Source of the DNA: an uncultured Mediterranea sp.
Lineage (GTDB): Bacteria; Bacteroidota; Bacteroidia; Bacteroidales; Bacteroidaceae
NCBI GenBank assembly: GCA_945831575.1
Contig: CAMACX010000002.1
Coordinates: 85,459-149,458, forward strand
DNA length: 64,000 bases
Direction: 5' to 3'
Positions within the stretch are counted from its first letter, which is position 1, and the number at the start of each line of letters is the position of its first letter. Under the pieces are notes generated by a model. The model ran no database searches. It was not told the DNA's origin and saw only the letters and a list, made by a program, of their open reading frames with translations. Shown here one piece after another: positions 9,414-19,473 of the stretch. Both the position numbers and the translations under genes were made by a program.

Positions 9414-11321
9414 ATGTTGAGGATAAAAAAATTAGATATATTCATACTGAAAAGTTTCTGTCTGCTCTTCACGGGGACATTCTTCATATGTCTCTTCATC
9501 TTCATGATGCAGTTTCTGTGGAGGTATGTGGACGAACTGGTGGGCAAGGGATTGGAAATGACCGTGCTTGCCCAGTTCTTCTTCTACTCAGGCCTTACGC
9601 TGGTACCGGCCTCGCTGCCGTTGGCTGTGTTGCTGGCAGCACTCATTACCTTCGGTAACTTTGGCGAGCGCTTTGAGCTGCTGGCCATGAAGGCGGCGGG
9701 TATTTCCCTGCTCAACATCATGCGCCCGCTTATCGTCTTCATTGCCTTCGTGTGTTGCCTCTCATTTTATTTCCAGAACGTCATAGGCCCCAAGGCGCAG
9801 AGTAAGCTCTGGACACTGCTCCTCTCCATGAAGCAAAAGTCGCCTGAGGTCGATATACCCGAGGGGGTATTCTACGATGAGATTGATGGCTATAACCTCT
9901 ACGTGAAGCATAAAGACCGCAAGACGGGTATGCTCTACGATGTGCTTATCTATAACTTCGACAAGGGATTTGAGAATGCCCAGGTCATCAAGGCTGACTC
10001 TGGGAGGCTGGAGATGACGGCTGATAAGCAACATCTCTATCTGCATCTCTACAGCGGAGAGCAGTTTGAGAACCTCAAGTCGCAAAATATGAATCAGCGC
10101 AACGTGCCTTACCGCCGTGAGGCCTTCACGGAGAAGCACGCCATCATAGAGTTTGACTCAGACTTCAACATGATGGACGAGGGTATCATGAGTAACCAGT
10201 CGAACAGCAAGGACATGCGTATGCTGCAAGCCAGCATCGACTCCATCTCCCACCGCAACGACAGCGTAGGCCGCAGCTACTACAACGATGCCGTGGGCAA
10301 TGTCTATCGTATCGGTAATGTGCCCAATCACAGCGACTCGCTCAAGCTCAAGCAGGAGGCGCTGGCACCTGTCAACATCGACAGCATCTACCGATCGGGT
10401 ACGCTGCAAGACCGTCAGCGCTGGCTTTCGGCTGCCCGTAACCGGGCTGAGAGCACCTCCAACGACTGGAATTTCAAGAGCCTTAACCTTACCCAATCAG
10501 ACTACGCCCTGCGCCGACATCAGACGGCCTGGCACGAGAAGATTACCCTCTCTCTGGCTTGTATGATCTTCTTCTTTATCGGTGCTCCATTAGGTGGCAT
10601 TATCCGCAAGGGTGGTCTGGGTATGCCTGTGGTGGTATCGGTGCTCATCTTCATCATCTATTACATTATTAATAATACGGGTTACAAGATGGCTCGCGAC
10701 GGGCAGTGGGTGGTCTGGATGGGTATGTGGACCAGTACCGCTGTGCTGGCACCCCTCGGCGCTTTCCTCACCTATAAGTCCAACAGCGACTCCGTCGTGC
10801 TAAATGCCGATGCCTATGTCAACTGGTTCAAGCGGGTGATGGGCATACGCTCTGTGCGTCACCTCTTCCGCAAGGAGGTAATCATCGACGACCCTGACTA
10901 CCGCCGTCTGCCTGCCGACTTGGAGGCGTTGAGCCGGCAATGCCAGGCCTATGCGGAGAGCCGCCGCCTCAAGCGTGCTCCCAACTATGTCAGGATGTGG
11001 CTTAAAACTGCCATCGATGAGGAGATGGAGGGTATCAACGAACGCATGGAGGTGCTCATCGAGGAGATGTCCAATACCCGCTCCATCCATTTGCTCAACT
11101 GGCTCAATAATTACCCAATCATCCCCGTACATGCCCATGTGCGTCCCTTCCGCACCTGGTGGCTCAATCTGCTCTGCGGTCTCTGTATTCCTGTGGGTAT
11201 CTTCTTCTATGTCAGGATATGGATTTTCCGCATCCTGCTCAGCAAGGACCTGGAGCGTATCGTAACGACCAATAATGAGATTATTCAACTGATTCCCCAA
11301 CTAGATAATAAGAACAATTAA
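9414..11321 (+). CDS. LptF/LptG-family (YjgP/YjgQ) permease
   Basis: 635 residues, well over the ~360 of E. coli LptF or LptG. N-terminal membrane segments ([20 protein letters not shown] and the next two) and a conserved [30 protein letters not shown] coupling region identify the YjgP/YjgQ fold, the inner-membrane part of the LPS-extracting ABC transporter with LptB. A long periplasmic region (~115-375) and a soluble C-terminal extension (~480-590) ending in two more hydrophobic segments explain the extra length, which is common in Bacteroidetes. F versus G cannot be assigned. Followed closely by ribBA. Confidence 0.88.
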   Translation: MLRIKKLDIFILKSFCLLFTGTFFICLFIFMMQFLWRYVDELVGKGLEMTVLAQFFFYSGLTLVPASLPLAVLLAALITFGNFGERFELLAMKAAGISLLNIMRPLIVFIAFVCCLSFYFQNVIGPKAQSKLWTLLLSMKQKSPEVDIPEGVFYDEIDGYNLYVKHKDRKTGMLYDVLIYNFDKGFENAQVIKADSGRLEMTADKQHLYLHLYSGEQFENLKSQNMNQRNVPYRREAFTEKHAIIEFDSDFNMMDEGIMSNQSNSKDMRMLQASIDSISHRNDSVGRSYYNDAVGNVYRIGNVPNHSDSLKLKQEALAPVNIDSIYRSGTLQDRQRWLSAARNRAESTSNDWNFKSLNLTQSDYALRRHQTAWHEKITLSLACMIFFFIGAPLGGIIRKGGLGMPVVVSVLIFIIYYIINNTGYKMARDGQWVVWMGMWTSTAVLAPLGAFLTYKSNSDSVVLNADAYVNWFKRVMGIRSVRHLFRKEVIIDDPDYRRLPADLEALSRQCQAYAESRRLKRAPNYVRMWLKTAIDEEMEGINERMEVLIEEMSNTRSIHLLNWLNNYPIIPVHAHVRPFRTWWLNLLCGLCIPVGIFFYVRIWIFRILLSKDLERIVTTNNEIIQLIPQLDNKNN

Positions 11322-11345
11322 CCCCGATAACAATTAACCCCGATA
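11315..11345 (+). repeat. 16-bp tandem duplication at the ribBA start
   Basis: CAATTAACCCCGATA occurs at 11315-11329 and again at 11331-11345. The first copy contains the permease stop codon TAA (11319-11321); the second ends in the A of the ribBA ATG. Confidence 0.85.
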
Positions 11346-12559
11346 TGGAAAAGGTAAAACTCAACAGCATTGAAGAGGCCATTGAAGATTTCAAGGCCGG
11401 TAATTTCGTCATCGTCGTGGACGATGAGGATCGTGAGAACGAGGGCGATTTCATTATTGCAGCCGAAAAGATTACTCCTGAGAAGGTCAACTTCATGTTG
11501 AAACATGCGCGTGGTGTGCTCTGCGCACCCATCACGTTGTCACGTTGTAAGGAACTCGACCTGCCTCATCAGGTGATGGATAACACCTCGGTGCTCGGTA
11601 CCCCTTTCACCGTGACCATTGACAAGTTGGAGGGTTGCTCCACTGGTGTGTCGGCTGCCGACCGTGCCGCCACTATCCGTGCCTTGGCTGACCCTGCTTC
11701 TACGCCGGCCACTTTTGGACGTCCCGGCCACATCAATCCGCTCTATGCCCAGGAGAAGGGTGTGCTGCGCCGTGCAGGCCATACCGAAGCAGCCGTTGAC
11801 CTGGCCCGTCTGGCCGGACTCTATCCTGCAGCAGCCCTGATGGAAATCATGAGCGATGACGGTACTATGGCCCGTTTGCCTGAGTTGCGCCGCATTGCTG
11901 ACCAGTACAACATCAAGCTGGTCTCTATTGCCGATCTCATCGCCTACCGTCTCAAGCAGGAATCTATCGTGGAGAAGGGTGTAGAGGTGGACATGCCCAC
12001 CGACTACGGTCACTTCCGTCTTATCCCCTTCCGCCAGGTGGCTACAGGGCTGGAGCATGTGGCCCTCTTCAAGGGTGAATGGACAGCAGATGAGCCTATC
12101 TTGGTGCGTATGCACTCTTCATGCGCCACGGGCGATATCTTCGGCTCCATGCGTTGCGACTGCGGTGAGCAGCTCCACCGCGCCATGCAGATGATAGATG
12201 AAGCTGGCAAGGGTGTACTGGTCTATCTCAACCAGGAGGGACGCGGTATCGGTCTGATGGATAAGATCAAGGCCTACAAACTGCAGGAAGATGGTATGGA
12301 CACGGTGGATGCCAACCTTCATCTCGGCCATCTGGCCGATGAACGCGACTACGGCGTAGGTGCCCAGATCCTGCGCGAACTGGGTGTACACAAGATGCGT
12401 CTGCTCACCAACAACCCTGTGAAGCGTGTCGGCCTCGAAGCCTACGGACTGGAAATCATTGAGAACGTGCCCATCGAAACCACGCCCAACAGCTACAACG
12501 AGCGCTACCTTCGCACCAAGAAGGAACGCATGGGGCATATGTTACACTTCAATAAATAA
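11345..12559 (+). CDS. ribBA: Bifunctional 3,4-dihydroxy-2-butanone-4-phosphate synthase / GTP cyclohydrolase II
   Basis: 404 residues carrying the two entry reactions of riboflavin synthesis. Residues ~1-205 are DHBP synthase (acidic active-site loop [11 protein letters not shown] at 26-36). Residues ~206-404 are GTP cyclohydrolase II with the zinc ligands C260, C271 and C273 ([20 protein letters not shown]) and the NQEGRGIGL catalytic segment. Full length. Starts 23 bases after the permease stop, in the second copy of a small duplication; no FMN riboswitch is evident upstream. A tandem-repeat array follows the gene. Confidence 0.96.
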   Translation: MEKVKLNSIEEAIEDFKAGNFVIVVDDEDRENEGDFIIAAEKITPEKVNFMLKHARGVLCAPITLSRCKELDLPHQVMDNTSVLGTPFTVTIDKLEGCSTGVSAADRAATIRALADPASTPATFGRPGHINPLYAQEKGVLRRAGHTEAAVDLARLAGLYPAAALMEIMSDDGTMARLPELRRIADQYNIKLVSIADLIAYRLKQESIVEKGVEVDMPTDYGHFRLIPFRQVATGLEHVALFKGEWTADEPILVRMHSSCATGDIFGSMRCDCGEQLHRAMQMIDEAGKGVLVYLNQEGRGIGLMDKIKAYKLQEDGMDTVDANLHLGHLADERDYGVGAQILRELGVHKMRLLTNNPVKRVGLEAYGLEIIENVPIETTPNSYNERYLRTKKERMGHMLHFNK

Positions 12560-12653
12560 TATAATAAATTAATGTTCGCGCGTACATTATTCATATATTA
12601 TATATGGAGTTACAAGCTACTGGTTACTAGTAACGTATGAGGTGTTAATATCT

Positions 12654-12763
12654 CAGCCGCGAACATTTAACTCTCCAGCTGCGAACATTTAACTCCCCAG
12701 CTGCGAACATTTAACTCCCCAGCCGCGAACATTTAACTCTTCGGCTGCGAACATTTAATTGAA
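12654..12763 (+). repeat. Array of five 22-bp imperfect direct repeats
   Basis: Units 12654-12675, 12676-12697, 12698-12719, 12720-12741 and 12742-12763, core CAGCTGCGAACATTTAACTC, with no spacers. An inverted partial copy (TTAATGTTCGCG) is at 12569-12580. It fills most of the 243-base gap between ribBA and the aminotransferase gene. Related arrays are at 35816-35880 (opposite strand) and 54804-54869. Confidence 0.92.
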
Positions 12764-12802
12764 TAAAAAAACAGAGCATAAACTTATTACATTAATATCC
12801 CT

Positions 12803-13996
12803 ATGAATACATTATCCAATCGTCTGAACAGTCTGTCGCCATCGGCCACCCTGGCTATGTCGCAGAAAAGTGCTGAGCTCAAGGCACAAGGTGTAGATGT
12901 CATCAACCTGAGTGTGGGTGAACCCGACTTCAACACACCCGAGCATATCAAGGAGGCCGCTAAAAAGGCCATCGATGAAAACTGGTCACGCTATTCTCCC
13001 GTAGCGGGTTACCCCTCGCTGCGCAATGCGATTGTGGCTAAACTGAAGCAGGAGAATGGACTCGACTACACTGCTGCACAGATCTCATGTGCCAACGGTG
13101 CCAAGCAGTCAGTGTGCAACACCATCCTCACACTGGTCAATCCGGGTGATGAGGTGATTGTACCCGCTCCCTTCTGGGTAAGCTATCCCGAGATGGTGAA
13201 GCTGGCTGAGGGTACACCCGTCATCGTAGCCGCAGGCATCGAACAGGACTTCAAGATTACGCCCGAACAGCTTGAGGCTGCCATTACACCCAAGACCAAG
13301 GCGCTGATACTCTGCTCTCCCTCCAATCCCACGGGCTCGGTCTATAGCAAGGAGGAGCTGGCTGCACTTGCTGCTGTGCTGGTGCGTCATGAGCAGGTCT
13401 ATGTTATTGCTGACGAAATCTATGAGCACATCAACTACATCGGTCGCCATGAGAGCATCGCTCAGTTCCCCGAACTGAAAGAACGCGTGGTGATTGTCAA
13501 TGGTGTCTCCAAGGCCTATGCCATGACTGGCTGGCGCATCGGCTTCATCGCAGGTCCCGAGTGGATAGTGAAGGGGGTCAACAAGTTGCAGGGTCAATAC
13601 ACTTCAGGCCCCTGCTCCGTATCGCAGAAAGCTGCTGAAGCCGCTTATATCGGTACACAAGAGCCTGTAGAAGAGATGCGCAAAGCCTTTGAGCGCCGTC
13701 GTGATTTGATCGTCCGCTTGGCTAAGGAGGTACCTGGATTTGAGGTCAATGTACCTCAGGGAGCCTTCTATCTCTTCCCCAAGTGCAGTTCGTTCTACGG
13801 CAAGTCGGCTCACGGACGTACTGTCAACAACTCCGATGAACTGGCTATGTACCTGCTCGAAGTAGGTCACGTGGCTTGCGTAGGTGGTACCTCGTTTGGC
13901 GCACCTGAGTGCATCCGCATGAGTTACGCTACCAGCGACGAGAACATTGTTGAGGCCATCCGCCGCATCAAGGAGGCCTTGGCTGAACTGAAGTAA
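12803..13996 (+). CDS. Class I PLP-dependent aminotransferase (aspartate aminotransferase type)
   Basis: 397 residues, fold-type I. The PLP lysine is K237 in SKAYAMTGWRIG; the cofactor-contacting SNPTG motif is at about 174-178 and ADEIYEHI at 203-210. The N-terminal VGEPDFNTPEHIKEAA is typical of the Igamma aspartate aminotransferases that use aspartate/glutamate with 2-oxo acids, feeding aspartate into the threonine and lysine branches encoded nearby. Exact substrate range is inferred. It precedes the TerB-DnaJ gene by 15 bases, probably co-transcribed. Confidence 0.9.
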   Translation: MNTLSNRLNSLSPSATLAMSQKSAELKAQGVDVINLSVGEPDFNTPEHIKEAAKKAIDENWSRYSPVAGYPSLRNAIVAKLKQENGLDYTAAQISCANGAKQSVCNTILTLVNPGDEVIVPAPFWVSYPEMVKLAEGTPVIVAAGIEQDFKITPEQLEAAITPKTKALILCSPSNPTGSVYSKEELAALAAVLVRHEQVYVIADEIYEHINYIGRHESIAQFPELKERVVIVNGVSKAYAMTGWRIGFIAGPEWIVKGVNKLQGQYTSGPCSVSQKAAEAAYIGTQEPVEEMRKAFERRRDLIVRLAKEVPGFEVNVPQGAFYLFPKCSSFYGKSAHGRTVNNSDELAMYLLEVGHVACVGGTSFGAPECIRMSYATSDENIVEAIRRIKEALAELK

Positions 13997-14011
13997 ACTC
14001 CTGTAATTGTT

Positions 14012-14806
14012 ATGGGAGCAGCTAAATGGATTGGGGGCATCATCGGCTTCATGGCCGGTGGCCCTATCGGTGCCTTGGCCGGTTATGCCCTCGGCTCCAT
14101 CTTCGAATCGAGTAGTGACACCCCTTCGCAGGACTATTCCCGCCGGGGCTATGACACCGTTGACAGAGGATATAGTGCGGCTGAAGGGCAGCGCAACAGT
14201 TTCCTCTTCTCGCTGTTGGTCATGGCCTCGTACGTCATCAAGGCCGATGGCAAGGTGATGCACAGCGAGATGGAGTATGTGCGTCAGTTCCTGCGTCAGA
14301 GTTTCGGTCCCGTGGCCGCTCAGCAGGGGGAGCAGATCTTGCTCAACCTCTTTGAACAGCGCAAGCGGATGGACCAGAACAACCCCATGGCCTTCCGTCA
14401 GACCATACGCGAATGCGGCGCACAGATTGCCGAAAACCTCTCGCCCGAACAACGCCTGCAGTTGCTGGCTTTCCTGGCTGAGATAGCCAAGGCCGACGGT
14501 AACGTCTGCCAGGCTGAGATTGAGGCGCTCAAGGAGGTGGCCGCTGCCATGCGCCTTAGTGAGCAAGAGGTCCTCTCGATGCTCAACTTGGGCGGCAGTA
14601 GTCTCGAAGAGGCTTACAAGGTGCTTGAAGTGGATCCCACCGCTTCTGATGATGAGGTCAAGGCTGCTTACCGTCGCTTGGCTCTCAAGCATCATCCCGA
14701 CCGTGTGGCTACGCTCGGTGAAGACGTGAAGCGTGCTGCTGAAGAGAAGTTCCAGCAGATCAACAGTGCCAAAGAGATGATTTACAAGGCTAGGGGAATG
14801 AAGTAA
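14012..14806 (+). CDS. TerB-like and DnaJ-domain membrane-anchored protein (DjlA-like)
   Basis: 264 residues. An N-terminal glycine-rich hydrophobic segment (about 6-30) is followed by a TerB-like helical domain (~60-185) with two acidic motifs (KADGKVMHSEME, KADGNVCQAEIE), and a C-terminal J domain (~198-262) with HPD at 228-230. J domains stimulate the ATPase of DnaK. The layout matches DjlA, an inner-membrane co-chaperone; target proteins are unknown. It starts 15 bases after the aminotransferase stop. Confidence 0.85.
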   Translation: MGAAKWIGGIIGFMAGGPIGALAGYALGSIFESSSDTPSQDYSRRGYDTVDRGYSAAEGQRNSFLFSLLVMASYVIKADGKVMHSEMEYVRQFLRQSFGPVAAQQGEQILLNLFEQRKRMDQNNPMAFRQTIRECGAQIAENLSPEQRLQLLAFLAEIAKADGNVCQAEIEALKEVAAAMRLSEQEVLSMLNLGGSSLEEAYKVLEVDPTASDDEVKAAYRRLALKHHPDRVATLGEDVKRAAEEKFQQINSAKEMIYKARGMK

Positions 14807-14863
14807 TTCCCGCATATTTACTCCAAGATTCTATTGAAAACCGACTATCAATCGTTATCTTTT

Positions 14864-17800
14864 ATGAAAAAAAGACTGATTACCCTCTGTCTGGGTATGG
14901 TAGCTTTGACTAGCTATGCCATCACTCCGTTGTGGATGCGCGACGTGCGCATCTCGCCCGATGGGTCGCAGATTGCCTTCTGCTACAAAGGCGATATCTA
15001 TAAAGTGGCTGCTGCAGGTGGCGAAGCACAGCGTCTCACTACGCAGGAGTCTTACGAGAGCAACCCGGTGTGGAGTCCCGATGGTAAGCAGATAGCTTTT
15101 GCCAGCGACCGCTACGGCAACTTCGACCTCTTCGTAATGTCTGCTGCAGGTGGAACGGCTACCCGCCTTACCGCCCACTCCAGCAGCGAACTCCCCTGGA
15201 GCTTCTCGCCCGATGGGCGCGATATCTACTTCTCTGCCGCCATACAGGATCCGGCCAGCAGTGCACTTTTCCCCTCAGGAGCCATGACAGAACTCTACAA
15301 GGTACCTGTCGCAGGTGGACGCACCCAGCAGGTGCTGGCCACTCCGGCAGAGATGGTCTGCTTCAGTGCCGACGGTAACCGGCTCTATTACCAGGACCGC
15401 AAGGGCTTTGAGGACGAATGGCGTAAGCACCACACCTCTTCGATAACCCGTGATATCTGGGTGGTCGATACGGCTACGGGCCGTCACACCAATCTCACCC
15501 AACGTCCAGGAGAAGACCGTAACCCCGTCCTCAGTCCCGACGGTAAGCAGCTCTACATACTCAGTGAACGCAACGGAGGTTCCTTCAATGTCTATGCCCT
15601 CGATGCGACCAACCCCTCGAAGGCTGAGGTTGTGACTCACTTCACGACCCATCCCGTTCGCTTCCTCTCCATGGGGAGCAATGGATTGCTCTGTTACACC
15701 TACGACGGTGAGATCTATACCCAGCGTCCAGGCAGTGAACCTCAGAAGGTTGCTATCAATCTGGTCAGCGATGATGCACCTACCTTTGCCAACCTTCACT
15801 TGAGTCGTGGTGCTACCGATGCAGTACCTTCACCCGATGGCAAGCAGGTGGCCTTCATCCTTCGCGGAGAAGTGTTTGTCACCTCCGTTGATTACAACAC
15901 CACCAAACAGATTACCCATACTGCTGCGGCAGAGAGCAATATAACTTGGGGAGCCGATAACCGTACCCTTGCCTATTGCAGCGAACGCGATGGTAAGGTG
16001 CAGCTCGTTGTGGCACGCATTGCCCGCAAGGAGGATCCCAACTTTGCCAACGCTACGCTGATTGACGAGGAGATTCTCCTCCCATCCGCCGATGTGGAGC
16101 GTATGATGCCCACATTCAGTCCCGATGGCAAGGAGTTGGCCTTCATCGAGGACCGTTTCCGCCTCATGGTGCTCAATATGGAGAGCGGACGTGTGCGTCA
16201 GGTGACTGACGGCTCCACCTGGTATGATACTGGTGGTGGGTTTACTTTCCGTTGGAGCCCTGATGGCCAGTGGTTTACCCTGGAGTTCATCGGCAATCGA
16301 CGTGACCCCTATGCAGATATTGGCCTGGTGAGTGCTCAGGGTGGTGAGATTACCAACCTCACAGGCAGCGGCTACATGCACGGCCATCCACGCTTCGTGA
16401 TGGAGGGTAACGCCATCCTCTTCAGCAGTGAACGTTACGGTATGCGTTCCCACGCCTCATGGGGTTCGCTCGATGATGCCCTGCTCGTCTTCCTCAATCA
16501 GGATGCCTACGACAAGTACCGTCTGAGCAAGGAGGACTACGAACTGCTCAAGGAGATGGAGAAGGAGAATAAGAAGAAAGGTGAAACATCGAAAGACAAG
16601 AAGGATGCTGGCAAGAAGAAGGGTAACAAGAAGGAATCCGATGAAGAGATCCCCGAGGTGAAGCCTATCAAGGTGGAACTGGAGGGCATTCAGGACCGCA
16701 TTGTGCGCCTTACTCCCAATTCTTCGCACATGACCGATGCCCTTCTCTCACCCGATGGAGAGAATCTTTACTACCTTGCTTCCTTTGAGGGAGGTTACGA
16801 CCTCTGGAAGATGGATTTGCGTAAGCGTGAGACCAAGTTGGTTCATAAGTTGGATGCCGGATGGGCTTCGCTGGAACTCGATGCCAAGGGAGAGAAGATG
16901 TTTATCCTTGGCGGCAACATCGCCAAGCGTATGGACTTGAAGTCGGACAAGCTCGACAACATCAGCTACCAGGCCAACTTGAAGATGGACCTCGCAGCCG
17001 AGCGCGAGTACATGTTTAATCACGTCTATCGCCAGGAGCAGAAGCGCTTCTATAACCTCAACATGCACGGTGTGGATTGGGATGCGATGAGTGCAGCCTA
17101 TCGTAAGTTTCTTCCTCACATCAACAACAACTACGACTTTGCTGAGATGCTCAGCGAATGGTTGGGCGAACTCAACGTGTCGCACACCGGTGGACGTTAC
17201 TACTCCGACCTGCAAAGTGAACCGACTGCCAACCTGGGTCTGCTCTATGACTGGAGCTACGAAGGCAATGGCCTCAAGGTGGCCGAAGTGGTTGAGAAGG
17301 GGCCATTTAGCCGTGCTACGAGCCGTGTGAAGGCTGGTGTCATCGTGGAGAAGATTGACGGACAGTCCCTCTCAGCTGAGGCCGACTATGCTCCGTTGCT
17401 GGCCAACAAGGTGGGCCGAAAGACCCTCGTCAGCTTCTACGACCCGCAGCGTGGAGAGCGTTGGGATGAGGTGGTACTCCCCATCTCGCAGGGCACTATG
17501 GGCGGCCTTCTCTACACGCGTTGGGTGAAGCAGCGTGCAGCCGATGTGGAGCGGTGGTCCAATGGACGTCTGGGCTATGTACACATCCAGTCGATGGCCG
17601 ACGGCAGCTTCCGCACGGTCTATAGTGATATCCTCGGTAAGTACAATCAGTGCGACGGCATTGTAATCGATACCCGCTTCAATGGTGGTGGTCGCTTGCA
17701 CGAAGACATCGAAATCCTCTTTAGCGGTGAGAAGTACCTCACTCAGGTCGTACGGGGCCGCGAGGCGTGCGACATGCCCAGCCGCCGTTGGAACAAACCC

Positions 17801-18121
17801 AGCATCATGTTGCAGTGTGAGGCTAACTACTCCAATGCCCACGGCACCCCCTGGGTCTATAAGCACCGTGGCATAGGCAAACTGGTGGGAGCTCCTGTAC
17901 CTGGCACTATGACTAGTGTGTCGTGGGAGACCCTGCAAGACCGTTCGCTTGTCTTTGGCATCCCTGTCATTGGTTACCAGTTGCCCGATGGCAGCTACCT
18001 GGAGAACAAGCAGCTCGAGCCCGATATACAGGTGCTTAACGCTCCCGAGACAATCGTGACCGGTGAAGACACCCAATTGCGCAGAGCTGTGGAAGAGTTG
18101 CTTAAAGAGGTGAAGAAATAA
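14864..18121 (+). CDS. Tricorn-like S41 family peptidase
   Basis: 1085 residues from ATG 14864; an upstream in-frame TTG (14834) is rejected because MKKRLITLCLG...TSYA is a clean signal peptide. PD40/WD40-like beta-propeller repeats (WSPDGKQIAFASDR, LSPDGKQLYILSER and others) fill about residues 25-540; a very Lys/Glu-rich linker lies near 555-610; then a C1-like domain, a PDZ domain (~755-860) and an S41 serine-protease core with DTRFNGGG and the probable nucleophile segment ANYSNAH. The domain order follows archaeal tricorn protease. Exported, so probably degrades peptides in the periplasm. Confidence 0.9.
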   Translation: MKKRLITLCLGMVALTSYAITPLWMRDVRISPDGSQIAFCYKGDIYKVAAAGGEAQRLTTQESYESNPVWSPDGKQIAFASDRYGNFDLFVMSAAGGTATRLTAHSSSELPWSFSPDGRDIYFSAAIQDPASSALFPSGAMTELYKVPVAGGRTQQVLATPAEMVCFSADGNRLYYQDRKGFEDEWRKHHTSSITRDIWVVDTATGRHTNLTQRPGEDRNPVLSPDGKQLYILSERNGGSFNVYALDATNPSKAEVVTHFTTHPVRFLSMGSNGLLCYTYDGEIYTQRPGSEPQKVAINLVSDDAPTFANLHLSRGATDAVPSPDGKQVAFILRGEVFVTSVDYNTTKQITHTAAAESNITWGADNRTLAYCSERDGKVQLVVARIARKEDPNFANATLIDEEILLPSADVERMMPTFSPDGKELAFIEDRFRLMVLNMESGRVRQVTDGSTWYDTGGGFTFRWSPDGQWFTLEFIGNRRDPYADIGLVSAQGGEITNLTGSGYMHGHPRFVMEGNAILFSSERYGMRSHASWGSLDDALLVFLNQDAYDKYRLSKEDYELLKEMEKENKKKGETSKDKKDAGKKKGNKKESDEEIPEVKPIKVELEGIQDRIVRLTPNSSHMTDALLSPDGENLYYLASFEGGYDLWKMDLRKRETKLVHKLDAGWASLELDAKGEKMFILGGNIAKRMDLKSDKLDNISYQANLKMDLAAEREYMFNHVYRQEQKRFYNLNMHGVDWDAMSAAYRKFLPHINNNYDFAEMLSEWLGELNVSHTGGRYYSDLQSEPTANLGLLYDWSYEGNGLKVAEVVEKGPFSRATSRVKAGVIVEKIDGQSLSAEADYAPLLANKVGRKTLVSFYDPQRGERWDEVVLPISQGTMGGLLYTRWVKQRAADVERWSNGRLGYVHIQSMADGSFRTVYSDILGKYNQCDGIVIDTRFNGGGRLHEDIEILFSGEKYLTQVVRGREACDMPSRRWNKPSIMLQCEANYSNAHGTPWVYKHRGIGKLVGAPVPGTMTSVSWETLQDRSLVFGIPVIGYQLPDGSYLENKQLEPDIQVLNAPETIVTGEDTQLRRAVEELLKEVKK

Positions 18122-18167
18122 GTAACATTCTATCTTCGTACAATCTATCTACAAGACTACAAAACAT

Positions 18168-19445
18168 ATGACTACAACAGGAATGAAACCGACCTATACG
18201 CTGGTGGCCCCGGTGACTTTGCAGGCTCGTGTGGCTCTGCCGGCATCCAAGAGCATCAGTAACCGTGCGTTGATATTGCACGCCTTGAGTGGGGGCGTGC
18301 AACGCCCCCTCAATCTGAGCGATTGCGATGATACGGCTGTGATGATTCGTGCCTTGGAGTGTGACAGTGCAGCGATTGACATTCATGCCGCTGGTACGGC
18401 GATGCGTTTTCTAACGGCCTACCTCAGTACCCGTCCAGGCAGCAGGTTGCTCACAGGAAGTGCTCGCATGAAGCAACGTCCCATCCGTCTGCTGGTCGAT
18501 GCCTTGCGTACCCTTGGGGCAGACATCCGCTATGCTGAGCAAGAAGGTTTTCCACCCCTGTTGATTCAAGGGAAGGCGCTACCTGGCAGTGAGATTACAC
18601 TGGCAGGTAGCGTCAGTTCCCAGTATATCTCCGCCCTGTTGATGATTGGTCCTACGCTGCCCAGTGGCTTGACCCTTCATTTGACGGGTGACCTCATCTC
18701 CGTACCTTACATCAACCTTACCCTCTCCCTTATGGGCCATTACGGTGCTGAGGCTCGCTGGAGTGACGAACGCACCATCCGGGTAGAGCCAGGTAGATAT
18801 CGTGATGTACCCTTTACGGTAGAGAGCGATTGGAGTGCGGCCTCCTATTGGTATGAGATGATGGCGCTGTGGCAACCACAGCACGAGGAGATGGGGAGTT
18901 CTGCAGAGCACAATCCCTGCATCGAGTTGCAGGGTCTCTTTCCCCGTAGCAGTCAAGGTGATAGCCGTGGTGCGGAACTCTTTGCCAAGCTGGGGGTCCA
19001 TACCGCATTTACCGATGAGGGGGTACGGTTGACCCGTCTGGGTACGCCTGTAGCCCGCATGGTAGAGCATCTGGTCGATATGCCTGATCTGGCACAAACC
19101 TTTGTCGTGACCTGCTGTCTAATGGGAATTCCGTTTAGATTCAGCGGTTTGCAGAGCCTGCGTATCAAGGAGACCGACCGCATATCAGCCCTCCAACAGG
19201 AACTCCGTAAGTTGGGTTATGTGATTAAGGACGAGCACGACAGCATCCTCTCCTGGAATGGTGAACGCTGTCCTGTGGAAGAACATCCAGTGATTGCCAC
19301 CTACGATGACCACCGTATGGCCATGGCCTTTGCCCCCGCCGTACTCCGGTTGCCGGAGCTTACTATAGACCATCCTGAGGTAGTCAGCAAGTCCTATCCT
19401 GTCTATTGGCAACATCTGGAGGCAGCAGGCTTCTCCATCCGTTAG
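18168..19445 (+). CDS. aroA: 3-phosphoshikimate 1-carboxyvinyltransferase (EPSP synthase)
   Basis: 425-residue cytoplasmic enzyme transferring enolpyruvate from PEP to shikimate 3-phosphate on the route to aromatic amino acids. The N-terminal PEP/S3P site SKSISNRAL (~25-33), the GTAMRF segment and the C-terminal RIKETDRI and DDHRMAMAF motifs are present. The usual GNAGTxxR loop is reduced to AAGTAMRF, a deviation seen in Bacteroidetes AroA. It faces asparaginase, whose stop lies 28 bases away. Confidence 0.93.
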   Translation: MTTTGMKPTYTLVAPVTLQARVALPASKSISNRALILHALSGGVQRPLNLSDCDDTAVMIRALECDSAAIDIHAAGTAMRFLTAYLSTRPGSRLLTGSARMKQRPIRLLVDALRTLGADIRYAEQEGFPPLLIQGKALPGSEITLAGSVSSQYISALLMIGPTLPSGLTLHLTGDLISVPYINLTLSLMGHYGAEARWSDERTIRVEPGRYRDVPFTVESDWSAASYWYEMMALWQPQHEEMGSSAEHNPCIELQGLFPRSSQGDSRGAELFAKLGVHTAFTDEGVRLTRLGTPVARMVEHLVDMPDLAQTFVVTCCLMGIPFRFSGLQSLRIKETDRISALQQELRKLGYVIKDEHDSILSWNGERCPVEEHPVIATYDDHRMAMAFAPAVLRLPELTIDHPEVVSKSYPVYWQHLEAAGFSIR

Positions 19446-19473
19446 CACCTCTTGCACTCCCCGTACGCTCGAT

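Noticed and set aside
11322-11344. FMN riboswitch before ribBA
   Set aside because: Only 23 bases separate the permease stop from the ribBA start, too short for the element, and no conserved FMN motifs are seen further upstream.
12654-12763. CRISPR array
   Set aside because: Units are directly tandem with no unique spacers, and no cas genes are present.
13604-14815. 403-codon minus-strand frame across the aminotransferase and TerB-DnaJ genes
   Set aside because: It spans two well-supported genes on the other strand and has no family features.
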